Positions 8,629 to 17,573 of a DNA stretch of 64,000 bases are shown in pieces. The stretch's first letter is position 1, and each line of letters begins with the position of its first letter. This stretch comes from Flavobacterium inviolabile. Its GTDB lineage: Bacteria > Bacteroidota > Bacteroidia > Flavobacteriales > Flavobacteriaceae. The stretch lies in the NCBI RefSeq assembly GCF_013389455.1, contig NZ_CP058278.1, forward strand, positions 2,418,001 to 2,482,000. Direction: 5' to 3'. The position numbers and the translations under genes are program-made. Under the pieces are notes generated by a model. The model made no database searches. It had not been told where the DNA came from and saw only the letters and a program-made list of their open reading frames with translations.

Positions 8629-9024
8629 TTTGAATTTAGATTATTTTATTAGACTGGTAATAATTGCATCAAATATTGGTGTTTAATTTACTATTTCATT
8701 ACGGAAATCCATAATGACAATTTAAAGTCTTGTTTCAAGAATATCGATTAAATTATACTATACATCGAGTAAAAATACCTGTTTACTCTAAGTTGAAGTT
8801 TTTATTTTGAATTACGATAAGTCGTTAATTATTAAAGAACTCTGGAAGAGTAGTAGTGATACAAGTTAAGAAAGAATTTGATGTTTACTTAAGGCAATTA
8901 TATTCAAATCTTTTACTCTTTGTTACGTTGTACTTGATAACACATGGAATATTTTTTCAATTAAGTGTTTCATGTGCTTAAGAGTATTCAGTAGTAAATA
9001 AATCAATCAAATACATTAAGTAAT
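8629..9024. other. 396-bp divergent intergenic region upstream of the recombinase
   Basis: This region lies between the divergent TIGR04141 gene (minus) and the serine recombinase gene (plus). It contains two inverted repeats. A 20-bp near-palindrome, CATTACGGAAATCCATAATG, lies near 8699-8718. A perfect 7-bp dyad, GAGTAAA (8767-8773) and TTTACTC (8782-8788), has an 8-bp spacer. Either could be an operator or part of an attachment site. No ORF was seen. Confidence 0.5.
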
Positions 9025-10503
9025 ATGAAGTCAGCTTATTTATACGTTCGTGTAAGTACGGACGAGCAAAAGAGAAAAGGTTACTCCCTGCCAGAGCAGG
9101 AGGACAGGCTATTAAAATATTGTAAACATTATGATATCGAAGTCAAAGGAATTTATCGCGAAGATTACTCTGCAAAGAATTTCAATAGACCGGAATGGAA
9201 CCGATTATTTTCAGAAATTAAAAAGAAATCATCAGGAGAAGATAAAAATATTCTATTTATCAAATGGGATAGATTCAGCCGTAATATTGAATACGCTTAC
9301 GAAATGATTGGAAAACTTCGGAAATATAAAACAATTGCAAAAGCTATTGATCAGCCAATTGATTTCTCTGTGCCGGAAAGCACAGTTATGCTGGCTGTAT
9401 ATTTAGCTGTTCCAGAAGCAGAAAATGCAAGGAGAGCGCAAAATACTTCGAACGGTATTCGTCGAGCAAAGCTGATGGGAAGATATCCTAGTAAGGCACC
9501 TTTAGGATTTATCAATTTGACATCAATGGACGGCAAAAAAGGTATCGCTCCTAAAGAGCCTGAAGCCGAAATTATAAAATGGATTTTTTGTCAGGTTGCC
9601 AAAAACGATCATAAAATATCTGAAATCATGAAAATAGCTAAAGATAAAGGATTGGTATGTTCAAGATCACACTTTTTCAGGATTTTGCATAATTCAGTTT
9701 ATTGCGGGCTTATACCAGTCAAGCTTGACTCTGGTGAAGAGCAAGTGATAAAAGGATTACATGAACCATTGATATCTGAGGCTTTATTTAATCAGGTCCA
9801 GTCTGTTATTAATCCAAAAAGAAAAACCACTTCTAAAAATTATGATTTGCAATCAATGTTTTTTCTTAAGGGGTTTATTATCTGTCCAGTTTGTGATCGA
9901 AAACTTCTCGGAAGTTTTTCAGCGGGGAGATTAAAAAAATATCCATACTACCATTGTCGCAATCGCTGCAGAACAAGGATAAATGCAATTTTTCTTAATG
10001 ATTGCTATCAAAAGAAGCTTCAACAGTTAATGCTCTCAAATAATATAATTGAATTATTTAAAAATATTTTGGAAGACCAGAATATAAAGACACAGAAAGG
10101 AAGTTATTTATATGCGAAGAAAGTATTAGTGAGAAAAATAATTGACGAGAGTTTAACACTTTCTCAAGGCAGAAAATTATTTATTTCCGGAATATTAAAA
10201 CTCGATGACTACAACGAATTAAAAAAAGAGAATCAAGTCAACACGAAAAATCTTAAAAAGGAAGTACGTGATATTTTAATTAAATTAAAAGCTATTGATA
10301 AGAAAAGTCAAATAGAAGAGAAAGCGTTAGTCGCAATCTTTCAAAGATTTTCTGAATTTGAGGTCTCAGATAAAAGACATCTTGTAAATCTTATTCCACC
10401 GACTAATGTTGATTATAAAACTGGAGATCTATCTTTAGATTTGAATCAAGCATTTTTAAAAATACTATCAAAAAAAGATAACCGAAAAACTGAAAAAAGA
10501 TGA
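9025..10503 (+). CDS. Large serine recombinase (site-specific integrase)
   Basis: The protein has 492 residues. The N-terminal resolvase domain carries catalytic Ser11 in YVRVSTDEQ and the arginine motif WDRFSRN. A Recombinase domain follows (~160-260). A zinc ribbon with CPVC (about 288-291) and HCRNRC (about 311-316) comes next, and the rest is coiled coil (~340-440), the standard order for large serine integrases. Such enzymes insert and excise mobile islands at short att sites. It is the last large gene before tmRNA, so it is the likely mobility gene of the 1-10.7 kb island. Its stop codon overlaps the next small ORF by the sequence ATGA. Confidence 0.9.
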   Translation: MKSAYLYVRVSTDEQKRKGYSLPEQEDRLLKYCKHYDIEVKGIYREDYSAKNFNRPEWNRLFSEIKKKSSGEDKNILFIKWDRFSRNIEYAYEMIGKLRKYKTIAKAIDQPIDFSVPESTVMLAVYLAVPEAENARRAQNTSNGIRRAKLMGRYPSKAPLGFINLTSMDGKKGIAPKEPEAEIIKWIFCQVAKNDHKISEIMKIAKDKGLVCSRSHFFRILHNSVYCGLIPVKLDSGEEQVIKGLHEPLISEALFNQVQSVINPKRKTTSKNYDLQSMFFLKGFIICPVCDRKLLGSFSAGRLKKYPYYHCRNRCRTRINAIFLNDCYQKKLQQLMLSNNIIELFKNILEDQNIKTQKGSYLYAKKVLVRKIIDESLTLSQGRKLFISGILKLDDYNELKKENQVNTKNLKKEVRDILIKLKAIDKKSQIEEKALVAIFQRFSEFEVSDKRHLVNLIPPTNVDYKTGDLSLDLNQAFLKILSKKDNRKTEKR

Positions 10504-10664
10504 ACTTTATTGAGAAGAATGTTTCAGTAGAAAAAGCAATTGCCATTCTTTCTAAGAGCGGCATTCAGATAAACGAAGATGAAGCCAAAATTATATTGGA
10601 ATTGTTATATTTAGTGTCGAAAAACTACCATAAACCCAAAGAGAAGAAAATACTATATCCTTAA
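10500..10664 (+). CDS. Small protein coupled to the recombinase (54 aa)
   Basis: The ATG at 10500 overlaps the recombinase stop (ATGA), a translational-coupling arrangement. The 54-residue product starts MNFIEKNVSVEKAIAIL and contains INEDEAKIILELLYLV, so it is predicted to form two or three amphipathic helices with a Lys-rich tail. I recall similar short ORFs after serine recombinases in Bacteroidota, but I know no function. It may be an accessory such as a directionality factor; that is speculation. Confidence 0.6.
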   Translation: MNFIEKNVSVEKAIAILSKSGIQINEDEAKIILELLYLVSKNYHKPKEKKILYP

Positions 10665-10814
10665 CGGGACTTCGAACCACTATTCAGCCCCGATTATATC
10701 TCTAATAAAATTGCTTCAAGACTGTTTATCTTAAACAGACTAAGGATTCCTCGTGAAAAAATCGAACCTAAAATATCTGGCTGTAAAGCTAGATAAATGG
10801 GGACTTTTGGCTAT

Positions 10815-10846
10815 AAAAAAAGAGACAACTATTAACTAGTTGTCTC
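10815..10846 (-). terminator. Rho-independent terminator of tmRNA
   Basis: Perfect 10-bp arms GAGACAACTA (10822-10831) and TAGTTGTCTC (10837-10846) flank a 5-nt loop. Seven A on the plus strand (10815-10821) give a T-run on the minus strand. It lies 6 bp past the 3' end of tmRNA and directly faces the island boundary. Confidence 0.9.
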
Positions 10847-10852
10847 CTTAAG

Positions 10853-11246
10853 TGGAGTCGGAGAGAATCGAACTCTCGTCCAAACAAGCAATCGAAGAGC
10901 TTTCTACACGTTTAGTTTCCGATTAAATTTTCGACAAAAAGCAAGGCCGGAAACCGCCACTTTTTGCTTAGCTTTATGAATGTCAGAACGGATTTAAAGC
11001 ATTACCGTTCCTAGGTTTACTTTTACGGTTCCCCTGAACAAAACGCCATAAACCAAGGCTTTTTAGAGGAATCCAGCTTTCTCGTCTAACGAGAACTAGG
11101 CAAATCGTACTATAATTCGGATTAAGCAGCTAAAGCGTAATTATTTTCGCCGTTTATAAGTTTGAAACATGATATTTACGAGCTGTGTCCCGGCGCTCGA
11201 CGTGCTTACTGTCCAATTCCACTCGCTGTCAAAACCAGTCGACCCC
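10853..11246 (-). ncRNA. ssrA: Transfer-messenger RNA (tmRNA)
   Basis: Read on the minus strand, the 5' end is GGGGTCGACTGGTTTTGACA, the hallmark tmRNA start. The 3' end has a T-arm GAGAGTTCGATTCTCTC and an acceptor strand CGACTCC that pairs with GGGGTCG. CCA does not appear to be encoded (the discriminator A is followed by CT). The mRNA-like part encodes the tag GENNYALAA then TAA at 11151-11122, the degradation-tag type of flavobacteria. The length of 394 nt fits. It rescues stalled ribosomes with SmpB. An apparent ORF at 11141-11335 is only a shadow of this RNA. Confidence 0.97.
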
Positions 11247-11291
11247 AAGTAGTAGGAAAATACTATAATGAATATAGCAAAAACCAGACCG

Positions 11292-11299
11292 CAAATATA
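11292..11299 (-). promoter_or_regulatory. Possible -7 box for tmRNA
   Basis: TATATTTG on the minus strand fits the Bacteroidota TAnnTTTG -7 consensus and would start transcription roughly 40 nt upstream of the mature 5' end, leaving a leader for RNase P. I see no well-spaced -33 TTG partner, so this is tentative. Confidence 0.35.
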
Positions 11300-11462
11300 A
11301 ATCATTAAATTTTCAATTAAAAATAATTGCAACACTATTCTTTAAATGTTACATTTGGGAACTATTTATTAAAAACAAACTAAACAATCCCTGAGAAGTT
11401 ACATTATTAACAGTTTTTGACCTGTTTAAATGTTAATTTTTCAAAAGCTACTTACGATAAAA

Positions 11463-12674
11463 ATGAAAATTGGACTTATCAAGGAACGAAAAACCCCGCC
11501 CGACAGACGCGTTGTTTTTTCTCCTGCAGAATTACTGAAATTAAAAGAACTTTATCCGCAGACAGAAATTAAAGTAGAATCATCCGATATCAGAATCTTT
11601 ACCGATGCCCAATATGCAGCATTAGGCTTCGAAGTAACGGAAGATATGAATGATTGTGATGTATTAATAGGTGTAAAGGAAGTACCTGTTGATGCCTTGA
11701 TTCCGGATAAAAAATATTTTTTCTTTTCGCACACCATTAAAAAGCAGCCGTATAACCGAAAATTATTAGTGGCCTGCCTTGAAAAAAATATCCGTTTGAT
11801 CGATCATGAAACAATTGTAAACGAAACCAACCACCGCCTGATCGGTTTCGGAAGATATGCCGGAATTGTGGGAGCTTACAATGGTTTTAGAGCATTCGGA
11901 ATCAAATACGAACTATTCAACTTACCCAAAGCAGAAACCCTGGCAGATAAGGCCGCTTTGATTGAACGTTTAAGAAGACCTTTTTTACCGCCTATTAAGA
12001 TTGTCTTGACCGGTCACGGAAAAGTAGGAATGGGAGCCAAGGAAATTCTGGACGGTATGAAAATAAAACAGGTTTCCATTGAGGACTATTTAACAAAGAA
12101 TTACTCGGAACCGGTTTATACACAAATTGACGTTTTGGATTATAACAAACGCAAAGACGGTCAGCAACTGGACAACCAGGATTTTTATCACAACCCTCAG
12201 GATTATGTATCCGATTTTGAACGTTTCACAAAAGTATCGGACATTTTTATGGCCGGACATTTTTATGGAAACGGCGCACCGGTAATTTTGTCACGGGAAA
12301 TGCTGAATGCACCGGACAACAGAATTAAAATCGTGGCCGATATTTCCTGTGATGTGGAAGGGCCGATTGCCTGTACCTTAAGAGCATCCACTATTGCAGA
12401 ACCTTTATACGGTTATTACCCGAGTGAAGACAAAGAAGTAGAGATCACACATCCGGGTGCTATTGTAGTAATGGCGGTTGATAATTTACCTTGTGAATTG
12501 CCAAAAGATGCCAGCGAAGGATTTGGTGAAATGTTTTTGGAACACGTTATCCCGGCTTTCTATAATAATGACAAAGACGGAATCTTACACCGCGCTAAAA
12601 TTACCGAAAACGGAAAACTAACCGAACGATTCAGTTATTTACAGGATTATGTAGATGGCGAAAAAGTAAGCTAA
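11463..12674 (+). CDS. NAD(P)-dependent oxidoreductase, alanine dehydrogenase/PNT-like family
   Basis: The start at 11463 (MKIGLIKERKTPPDRRV) is preferred over the upstream ATG at 11430, because MKIGLIKE-x-x-PPDRRV is the canonical beginning of AlaDh/PNT N-terminal domains. The product has 403 residues. A Rossmann segment KIVLTGHGKVGMGAKE lies near residue 180, and the family-typical GFGRYAGIVGAYNGFRA comes before it. The C-terminal half contains the conserved DISCDVEGPIACTLR and EPLYGY. Related proteins are annotated as saccharopine or alanine dehydrogenase-like; the actual substrate cannot be read here. It is monocistronic, ending in a strong terminator. Confidence 0.85.
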   Translation: MKIGLIKERKTPPDRRVVFSPAELLKLKELYPQTEIKVESSDIRIFTDAQYAALGFEVTEDMNDCDVLIGVKEVPVDALIPDKKYFFFSHTIKKQPYNRKLLVACLEKNIRLIDHETIVNETNHRLIGFGRYAGIVGAYNGFRAFGIKYELFNLPKAETLADKAALIERLRRPFLPPIKIVLTGHGKVGMGAKEILDGMKIKQVSIEDYLTKNYSEPVYTQIDVLDYNKRKDGQQLDNQDFYHNPQDYVSDFERFTKVSDIFMAGHFYGNGAPVILSREMLNAPDNRIKIVADISCDVEGPIACTLRASTIAEPLYGYYPSEDKEVEITHPGAIVVMAVDNLPCELPKDASEGFGEMFLEHVIPAFYNNDKDGILHRAKITENGKLTERFSYLQDYVDGEKVS

Positions 12675-12700
12675 TAAATATAAGACAGTGATTATAATAA

Positions 12701-12732
12701 AAAGCCTTTCATGACTATGAAAGGCTTTTTTA
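12701..12732. terminator. Bidirectional terminator
   Basis: Perfect 12-bp arms AAAGCCTTTCAT (12701-12712) and ATGAAAGGCTTT (12717-12728) flank a GACT loop. A T-run follows on the plus strand and an A-run precedes. It serves the oxidoreductase gene (plus) and possibly the convergent hydrolase gene (minus). Confidence 0.9.
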
Positions 12733-12747
12733 TTTATCAGCACGACA

Positions 12748-12775
12748 TTGCCTTTTGCCCTTTGCCCTTTGCCTT
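12748..12775. repeat. Heptanucleotide repeat, four copies of TTGCCYT
   Basis: Four consecutive heptamers are readable: TTGCCTT, TTGCCCT, TTGCCCT, TTGCCTT. They lie between the terminator and the 3' end of the hydrolase gene. A related heptamer array occurs at 25731-25786. Confidence 0.8.
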
Positions 12776-12786
12776 TTACCAATTAC

Positions 12787-13815
12787 TCACCCCTTTTTCA
12801 AAAAATCCACCAAACCTTTAAAATAAGTATTCTGGTCATCATACATACTCATGTGTGCCCCGTTGGAACAAAACAGGTAGCTGCCTTTTGGCAATAATTT
12901 CGACATTTCTTCCATGTGTTTCGGATCCATCGTATCATATTGAGCGCCGATAACCAAAGTCGGAACGCTGATGTTTTTCAAATCCTTTTTACGATCCCAT
13001 TTTGCCAGTTTTCCGGATATTCCAAACTCACTGGGTCCTTGCATCGTTACATATAACGACTGATTTATTTTGGAGAAAGAACGGTTCATTGGTTCCGGCC
13101 AGTCATTTACCGGTAATCTGCAAACGTGTTTCGTATAGAAATTAGGCAGCAGCAGCTCCATATAACGCGGATTATTAAAATCTCCTTTGGCTTCAATACT
13201 GCGGATTTCCTGCAATACTTTCGGATCCATCTCTTTAGCCAGTACATTTTTGGCATACAGATCATATTCCGGAGCACTCGACATCATATTGGAAATAATA
13301 AGACCTTTCAGATTGTTCTGGTATTTTAACGCATATTCCATGGCCAGAATTCCGCCCCAGGAATGTCCCAGCACATAAAAATTATCCTTGTTGAGCTGCA
13401 ATGCCTGCCGAACCTGTTCGACTTCCTCTACATAACGGGGAAGATCCCAAAGCGTAGTGTCCTGGGTAGCGCTGGAATTTCCGCAGCCTAACTGATCGTA
13501 ATAAATAAACTCAATTCCTTCTTTTGGGAGGAAACTCTCAAAACACTCAAAATATTCATGGGTCGCTCCCGGACCGCCATTTAACAATAGTACTTTAATC
13601 TTCGGATTATTTCCGATTCGTTTTGTCCAGATATTAAACGTCCCTTTAGGTGTTGTTATCGGAATAACCTGTACACCGCCGTTTTTTATACCGCTGCCGG
13701 TATCTTCAAAATAATCCAATGCAACAGTACCGGCTGCTGATTTTTCCATTTTATTGCAGGACGTAAAACCTATCAGTAACAAGGATATAAAGGTGATTAT
13801 TGTTGTTTTTCGCAT
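12787..13815 (-). CDS. Proline iminopeptidase-family alpha/beta hydrolase, lipoprotein
   Basis: The protein has 342 residues. The N-terminus MRKTTIITFISLLLIGFTSC is a lipoprotein signal peptide with a lipobox Cys at ~20, so the protein is probably anchored at the cell envelope. The hydrolase core shows the oxyanion motif LLLNGGPGATHEYF (S33-type HGGPG, here NGGPG), YYDQLGCGNS, and the nucleophile elbow GHSWGG. The acid and His (DTMDPKHMEE region, and NGAHMSMYD) are near the C-terminus. This matches prolyl aminopeptidase/tricorn-interacting factor-like enzymes releasing N-terminal residues from peptides. No operon partner is evident. Confidence 0.85.
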   Translation of the reverse strand: MRKTTIITFISLLLIGFTSCNKMEKSAAGTVALDYFEDTGSGIKNGGVQVIPITTPKGTFNIWTKRIGNNPKIKVLLLNGGPGATHEYFECFESFLPKEGIEFIYYDQLGCGNSSATQDTTLWDLPRYVEEVEQVRQALQLNKDNFYVLGHSWGGILAMEYALKYQNNLKGLIISNMMSSAPEYDLYAKNVLAKEMDPKVLQEIRSIEAKGDFNNPRYMELLLPNFYTKHVCRLPVNDWPEPMNRSFSKINQSLYVTMQGPSEFGISGKLAKWDRKKDLKNISVPTLVIGAQYDTMDPKHMEEMSKLLPKGSYLFCSNGAHMSMYDDQNTYFKGLVDFLKKG

Positions 13816-13924
13816 GATGATATGATTTAGAAAGGATTATAAAGTTATTAAAAAAGAATCAGATTTTACGCGTTATAACCCGCTTCCGTTTGTAAAGAAA
13901 ATCCATTAACAGTATCTTTACCCT

Positions 13925-14926
13925 ATGGATTCACTCACACAGATAGTATTGGGAGCAGCCGTTGGCGAAAAGATTCTGGGAAGAAAAATCGGAAACAGAG
14001 CCATGCTGTATGGCGCTATTGCCGGAACAATTCCCGATCTGGATGTCCTGGTCGGCAAACTGTTCGATCCGGTCACAGCGGTAGCCATACACCGCGGATT
14101 CAGTCATTCGATACTCTTCTTTTTATTGCTGTCGCCCTTATTAGGCTGGCTGATATCCAAAAGAGAAAAAGACAGTAAAGTTTCCGTAATGAACGGAGCT
14201 GGTCTGGTCTTTTGGGCCTTGTTCACCCATGCTTTACTGGATGCCTTCACCACCTGGGGAACGCAGCTGCTATGGCCGTCGGCTTATAAATTTGCTTTTA
14301 AATCAATTTTTGTCATTGATCCGTTATATACTGTTCCGTTTATCATCTGCCTGATTGCCGCAATGCGGAAAGAAAGAACCGATTACAAGCGTACCCAATG
14401 GAATATTTTAGGACTAAAGATCAGTACCGGCTATCTTTTAATTACGCTGCTGCTAAAAGGGATTACCTATTATAAATTCCGACAGGCATTATTGGATGCT
14501 AAAATTGAATATGCACAAATGGAAACCAAACCGTCACCGTTCAATACCATATTATGGACTGCCAATGTGGAAACTGCAGATGCCTATTTAATAGGGGACT
14601 ATTCTTTTTTTGACAGCCAGCCCATCACCTTTAAAGCCTATCCTAAAAACCATCAGCTTTTAGGAAGTCTTTCCGGTACTACAACAGTAAACCGGCTGAT
14701 TGCCATTTCGGAAGGCTGGTACACCATTAGTGAAAAAGAGGGAAAGCTTTACTTTAACGACCTGCGTTTCGGACTACTGAATCCGGATGAAAACAATCCG
14801 CAATTTGCCTTTAGTTACGAACTGTTACCGGAAAACGGAGCATTAACCGTTAGGGAAGTGCCCAAAAGTAAAAAAGACGGTATGCTTTTACTGCAAAAGT
14901 TATGGAATAGGATAGGAGGCAATTAA
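13925..14926 (+). CDS. YdjM-like membrane metal-dependent hydrolase (DUF457)
   Basis: The protein has 333 residues. It starts MDSLTQIVLGAAVGEK, then GAIAGTIPDLDVL, HRGFSHSILFFL and HALLDAFTTWG. These His/Asp motifs within membrane helices define the YdjM/LexA-regulated membrane hydrolase family (COG1988). Four to five membrane segments are predicted in the first 190 residues; the C-terminal ~140 residues are soluble. The family binds metal through the conserved His and Asp; the substrate is unknown. Confidence 0.85.
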   Translation: MDSLTQIVLGAAVGEKILGRKIGNRAMLYGAIAGTIPDLDVLVGKLFDPVTAVAIHRGFSHSILFFLLLSPLLGWLISKREKDSKVSVMNGAGLVFWALFTHALLDAFTTWGTQLLWPSAYKFAFKSIFVIDPLYTVPFIICLIAAMRKERTDYKRTQWNILGLKISTGYLLITLLLKGITYYKFRQALLDAKIEYAQMETKPSPFNTILWTANVETADAYLIGDYSFFDSQPITFKAYPKNHQLLGSLSGTTTVNRLIAISEGWYTISEKEGKLYFNDLRFGLLNPDENNPQFAFSYELLPENGALTVREVPKSKKDGMLLLQKLWNRIGGN

Positions 14927-14983
14927 AGATATCCTATTTTTTCTTAACTTGTTTTCTGTAAATAGTCAGGAAAGAAACAGCCG

Positions 14984-15970
14984 ATGAAAAAAATCACACA
15001 TCATTACGGTATTGGATTGGACTGGGTGGAATCGCTTGCGAAGCAGCTGGAAGGGAAAGTAGAAGGCAATTTTATGATAATTCCGGAGCATATTCACACG
15101 GGACAGCGTTACTTCCTGAATTGCGGTCCCGGAATAACAGCACTCTATATTGATGTGGTGTACCATACGGAAATCCATTTCCGCCAACAAAACCTGACCG
15201 ATGATTTTATCGGGATGTATTACAACCTTACGGAAGGTGAAGCTGTACTGCTTTCCGATGATATTGCCAATCCTATCGGGCGTTGGAATTACAACCTGGC
15301 CATCGTTGACGGAGCGCTCTATTCCGATTATATTGTAAAAGAAAACAGCCATACTTTTGCCCTTTGTATTTTTATTAAAAAGAGCCTGATAAAAGAATAC
15401 ATTAAAGACAATCCTTCTTTGCGGGAACATGTCGATACAATAATGGATACCGAAAAAAATACCATTATCCGGTTTACCCGAATGAGCAGTGAAAGTTACC
15501 ACCTTCTGAACGACTTGCGCAATCAGCAGCTCGAAAGCCTTTCGTTTCCGTATTATCTGCAGGGAACCATTCAAAGCCTTTTGGCCGATTATATTGAGAA
15601 AATGACCATCAGCGATATTGTGATCGAAAAAGTAAATGAGGACGACCTGAACGGTATTATAAAATCACAGTCTTTCCTGATTGAAAATTTAGACAGTGTA
15701 TTTCCGGGAATTGAACTGCTGGCAGCACAGGTTAACATGTCGGAATCCAAATACAAGAACCTTTTTAAAAAGATAACCGGGATTCCGCCCAATACGTTTT
15801 TCCTGAATAATAAGCTTTTAAAATCAAGAGCACTGCTGCAGGAAAAGGAACTGACAATTGCGCAGATTGCCGATGCGCTGCATTTTGCCAACAGTTCCTA
15901 TTTTATCTCAAAATTCAGGGACTTTTTCGGAATGTCGCCCAAAGAATATTCGAAACAACTCTATTCATGA
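14984..15970 (+). CDS. AraC-family regulator, first of a tandem pair
   Basis: The protein has 328 residues. The C-terminal ~100 residues form a double HTH of the AraC/XylS type: LLAAQVNMSESKYKNLFKK followed by the second helix set TIAQIADALHFANSSYFISKF and a final GMSPKEYSKQ. The N-terminal 200 residues are a sensor region without a motif I recognise. The stop overlaps the start of the next gene (ATGA at 15967), implying coupled translation. The next protein is a clear paralogue by N-terminal pattern (Y-x-L-x-P/D-W and a long strand-rich region). Targets are unknown; the membrane protein gene downstream at 17069 is a candidate. Confidence 0.85.
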   Translation: MKKITHHYGIGLDWVESLAKQLEGKVEGNFMIIPEHIHTGQRYFLNCGPGITALYIDVVYHTEIHFRQQNLTDDFIGMYYNLTEGEAVLLSDDIANPIGRWNYNLAIVDGALYSDYIVKENSHTFALCIFIKKSLIKEYIKDNPSLREHVDTIMDTEKNTIIRFTRMSSESYHLLNDLRNQQLESLSFPYYLQGTIQSLLADYIEKMTISDIVIEKVNEDDLNGIIKSQSFLIENLDSVFPGIELLAAQVNMSESKYKNLFKKITGIPPNTFFLNNKLLKSRALLQEKELTIAQIADALHFANSSYFISKFRDFFGMSPKEYSKQLYS

Positions 15971-16935
15971 AAGAAATTAACCATACCTATTCCCTGAAAC
16001 CGGATTGGCAGTTCGCTATTGCGGCACAAATAGGCGCGCCGTTAATTGACAATAAATGGATTGTACAGCCGGAAAATTTAGGAGCAGGCGGAAGCTATTT
16101 CCTGGAAGTGGCTCCGGGTTTATCGGTAGTGGTACTGGATCTGGTATTCAACCAGCCGGTCCGGATTCGGAGGGATCGTTCGGAAGAAGACTTTTATATC
16201 ATTCATTACGACTTTAGCGATGAAATGAATGTGATGAAAATCAACGACGAAAAACATAAAATCGGGTACCGGTCTATTTTGGGACTGGGAGTTATTGATA
16301 ACAGGATCAGCAATGTTTTTGAACCGGTTGTCGGAGAACGCGTTTTTGCAATTCGTTTGCTGGTGGCTAAAAAAATATTGGATTTTCCAATGAAAAGCGG
16401 AACCGGTAAAGGAAAAAAGAATCCGGAAAAGACCCTGTATTTTTACGACCATGTAGACAGTAAAAGCAAAGTCATCATGCACCGCATCAAAAATAAAACC
16501 TTTTCCGATCCGGCTTACGATCTGTACCTGAGAGGAGTGGCCTTTAAATTGCTGGCCAAGTTTATGGACCGTTATGCCAATCTGAAAACGATTAACCGGA
16601 TAACGGAAAGTGATATAAAAGCCCTGTCGGTAACCAAAGAATATTTAATGAATAATGTACTCGAACCATTTCCGGGGCTTGATTTTTTATCGGATATGGC
16701 AGGAATGTCCGTCTCAAAATATAAAGCGCTATTTAAAGAAGTCTATCTTGATGCTCCGAATAAGTTTTATATCCGGGAAAAAATGCTGCTGGCACAGGAA
16801 TTACTGAAAAGCGGCGCTCATACTACTTTATCGGCGGTGATGCTCACATTAGGCTACAACCGACTGAATTATTTTGCTGCACAATACCACCGTTATACCG
16901 GTAATCATCCGTCTGATGATCTTAAAAAAGAATAA
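15967..16935 (+). CDS. AraC-like regulator, second of a tandem pair
   Basis: The protein has 322 residues. The overall layout follows the preceding gene: an N-terminal sensor (SLKPDWQFAIAAQIGAPL) and a C-terminal HTH region (FLSDMAGMSVSKYKALFKE, then LSAVMLTLGYNRLNYFAAQY). The second HTH is less canonical than in its neighbour. It overlaps the upstream gene by 4 bp. The two may act as a heterodimer or have diverged after duplication; neither can be decided from sequence. Confidence 0.78.
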   Translation: MKEINHTYSLKPDWQFAIAAQIGAPLIDNKWIVQPENLGAGGSYFLEVAPGLSVVVLDLVFNQPVRIRRDRSEEDFYIIHYDFSDEMNVMKINDEKHKIGYRSILGLGVIDNRISNVFEPVVGERVFAIRLLVAKKILDFPMKSGTGKGKKNPEKTLYFYDHVDSKSKVIMHRIKNKTFSDPAYDLYLRGVAFKLLAKFMDRYANLKTINRITESDIKALSVTKEYLMNNVLEPFPGLDFLSDMAGMSVSKYKALFKEVYLDAPNKFYIREKMLLAQELLKSGAHTTLSAVMLTLGYNRLNYFAAQYHRYTGNHPSDDLKKE

Positions 16936-17068
16936 GAGTAAAGATATTTTGTTATTTTAAAACGGTATTTTGTCTTATTGTGTGATTTTTATAACTTTTT
17001 AGTGCAGTTTTTGCCAGGTGTTTGTACCAATTTTGCAGCGTCGATAACTGACGTTAAAAAGAAAGTAT

Positions 17069-17464
17069 ATGAAACACACGGTATTAAAAGGACTGCATAT
17101 AGTGATGGTTTTATTTGTTGTACTGAAAAACCTGTGGTCTGGTATGGCAATAATGACGGAAGATACTGCCACAGCATCATTTTTTCTGGAATTGGGCTTT
17201 TCGAATGATGGGATTATGATGTTAGGGATGCTGGCGGTTGCCTGTGCCGGTTTAATACTGATACCGCAAACCTATATAATCGGGAACCTGATAACGGCTT
17301 CGATGACCTTTCTGATCATCTGTTTTAACCTGCTGGAAGAAAATCTCTGGGAAGCCATTACAGAAGTTCCTTTCTTATTACTTATCGTGGTCATGGTAAG
17401 GCTCAACCACCCCTATATAAACCGGTATCAATGGATAGATGTTATGTTTGAGAGGGATAGCTGA
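17069..17464 (+). CDS. Small membrane protein, four predicted TM segments
   Basis: The protein has 131 residues and is mostly hydrophobic. Likely helices lie at about 8-28, 48-66, 70-90 and 96-113, with a short polar tail containing YQWIDVMF. I do not recognise the family; the size resembles DoxX-like four-helix proteins, but no diagnostic motif is present. It is preceded by 133 bp of spacer after the AraC pair and followed by yaaA. Confidence 0.65.
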   Translation: MKHTVLKGLHIVMVLFVVLKNLWSGMAIMTEDTATASFFLELGFSNDGIMMLGMLAVACAGLILIPQTYIIGNLITASMTFLIICFNLLEENLWEAITEVPFLLLIVVMVRLNHPYINRYQWIDVMFERDS

Positions 17465-17573
17465 TTCCGGAACTAAAATCGATTTTACCAATACTGAAAT
17501 CGAAACAATCCATTTTATCGTATAGCGTTTTAGCACCGGAATTTGTATTTTTGAGCATCCTAAAAAGTAAGCC

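Noticed and set aside
10664..10720. tRNA remnant (GGTTCGAAGTCCCG on the minus strand) as an att duplication
   Set aside because: The flanking bases do not form a T-arm stem and do not match the tmRNA 3' end.
11141..11335. 64-aa minus-strand ORF
   Set aside because: It is a shadow of the tmRNA gene and its 5' flank.
16978..17208. 76-aa plus-strand ORF before 17069
   Set aside because: It is an out-of-frame overlap with the membrane protein gene and has no support.
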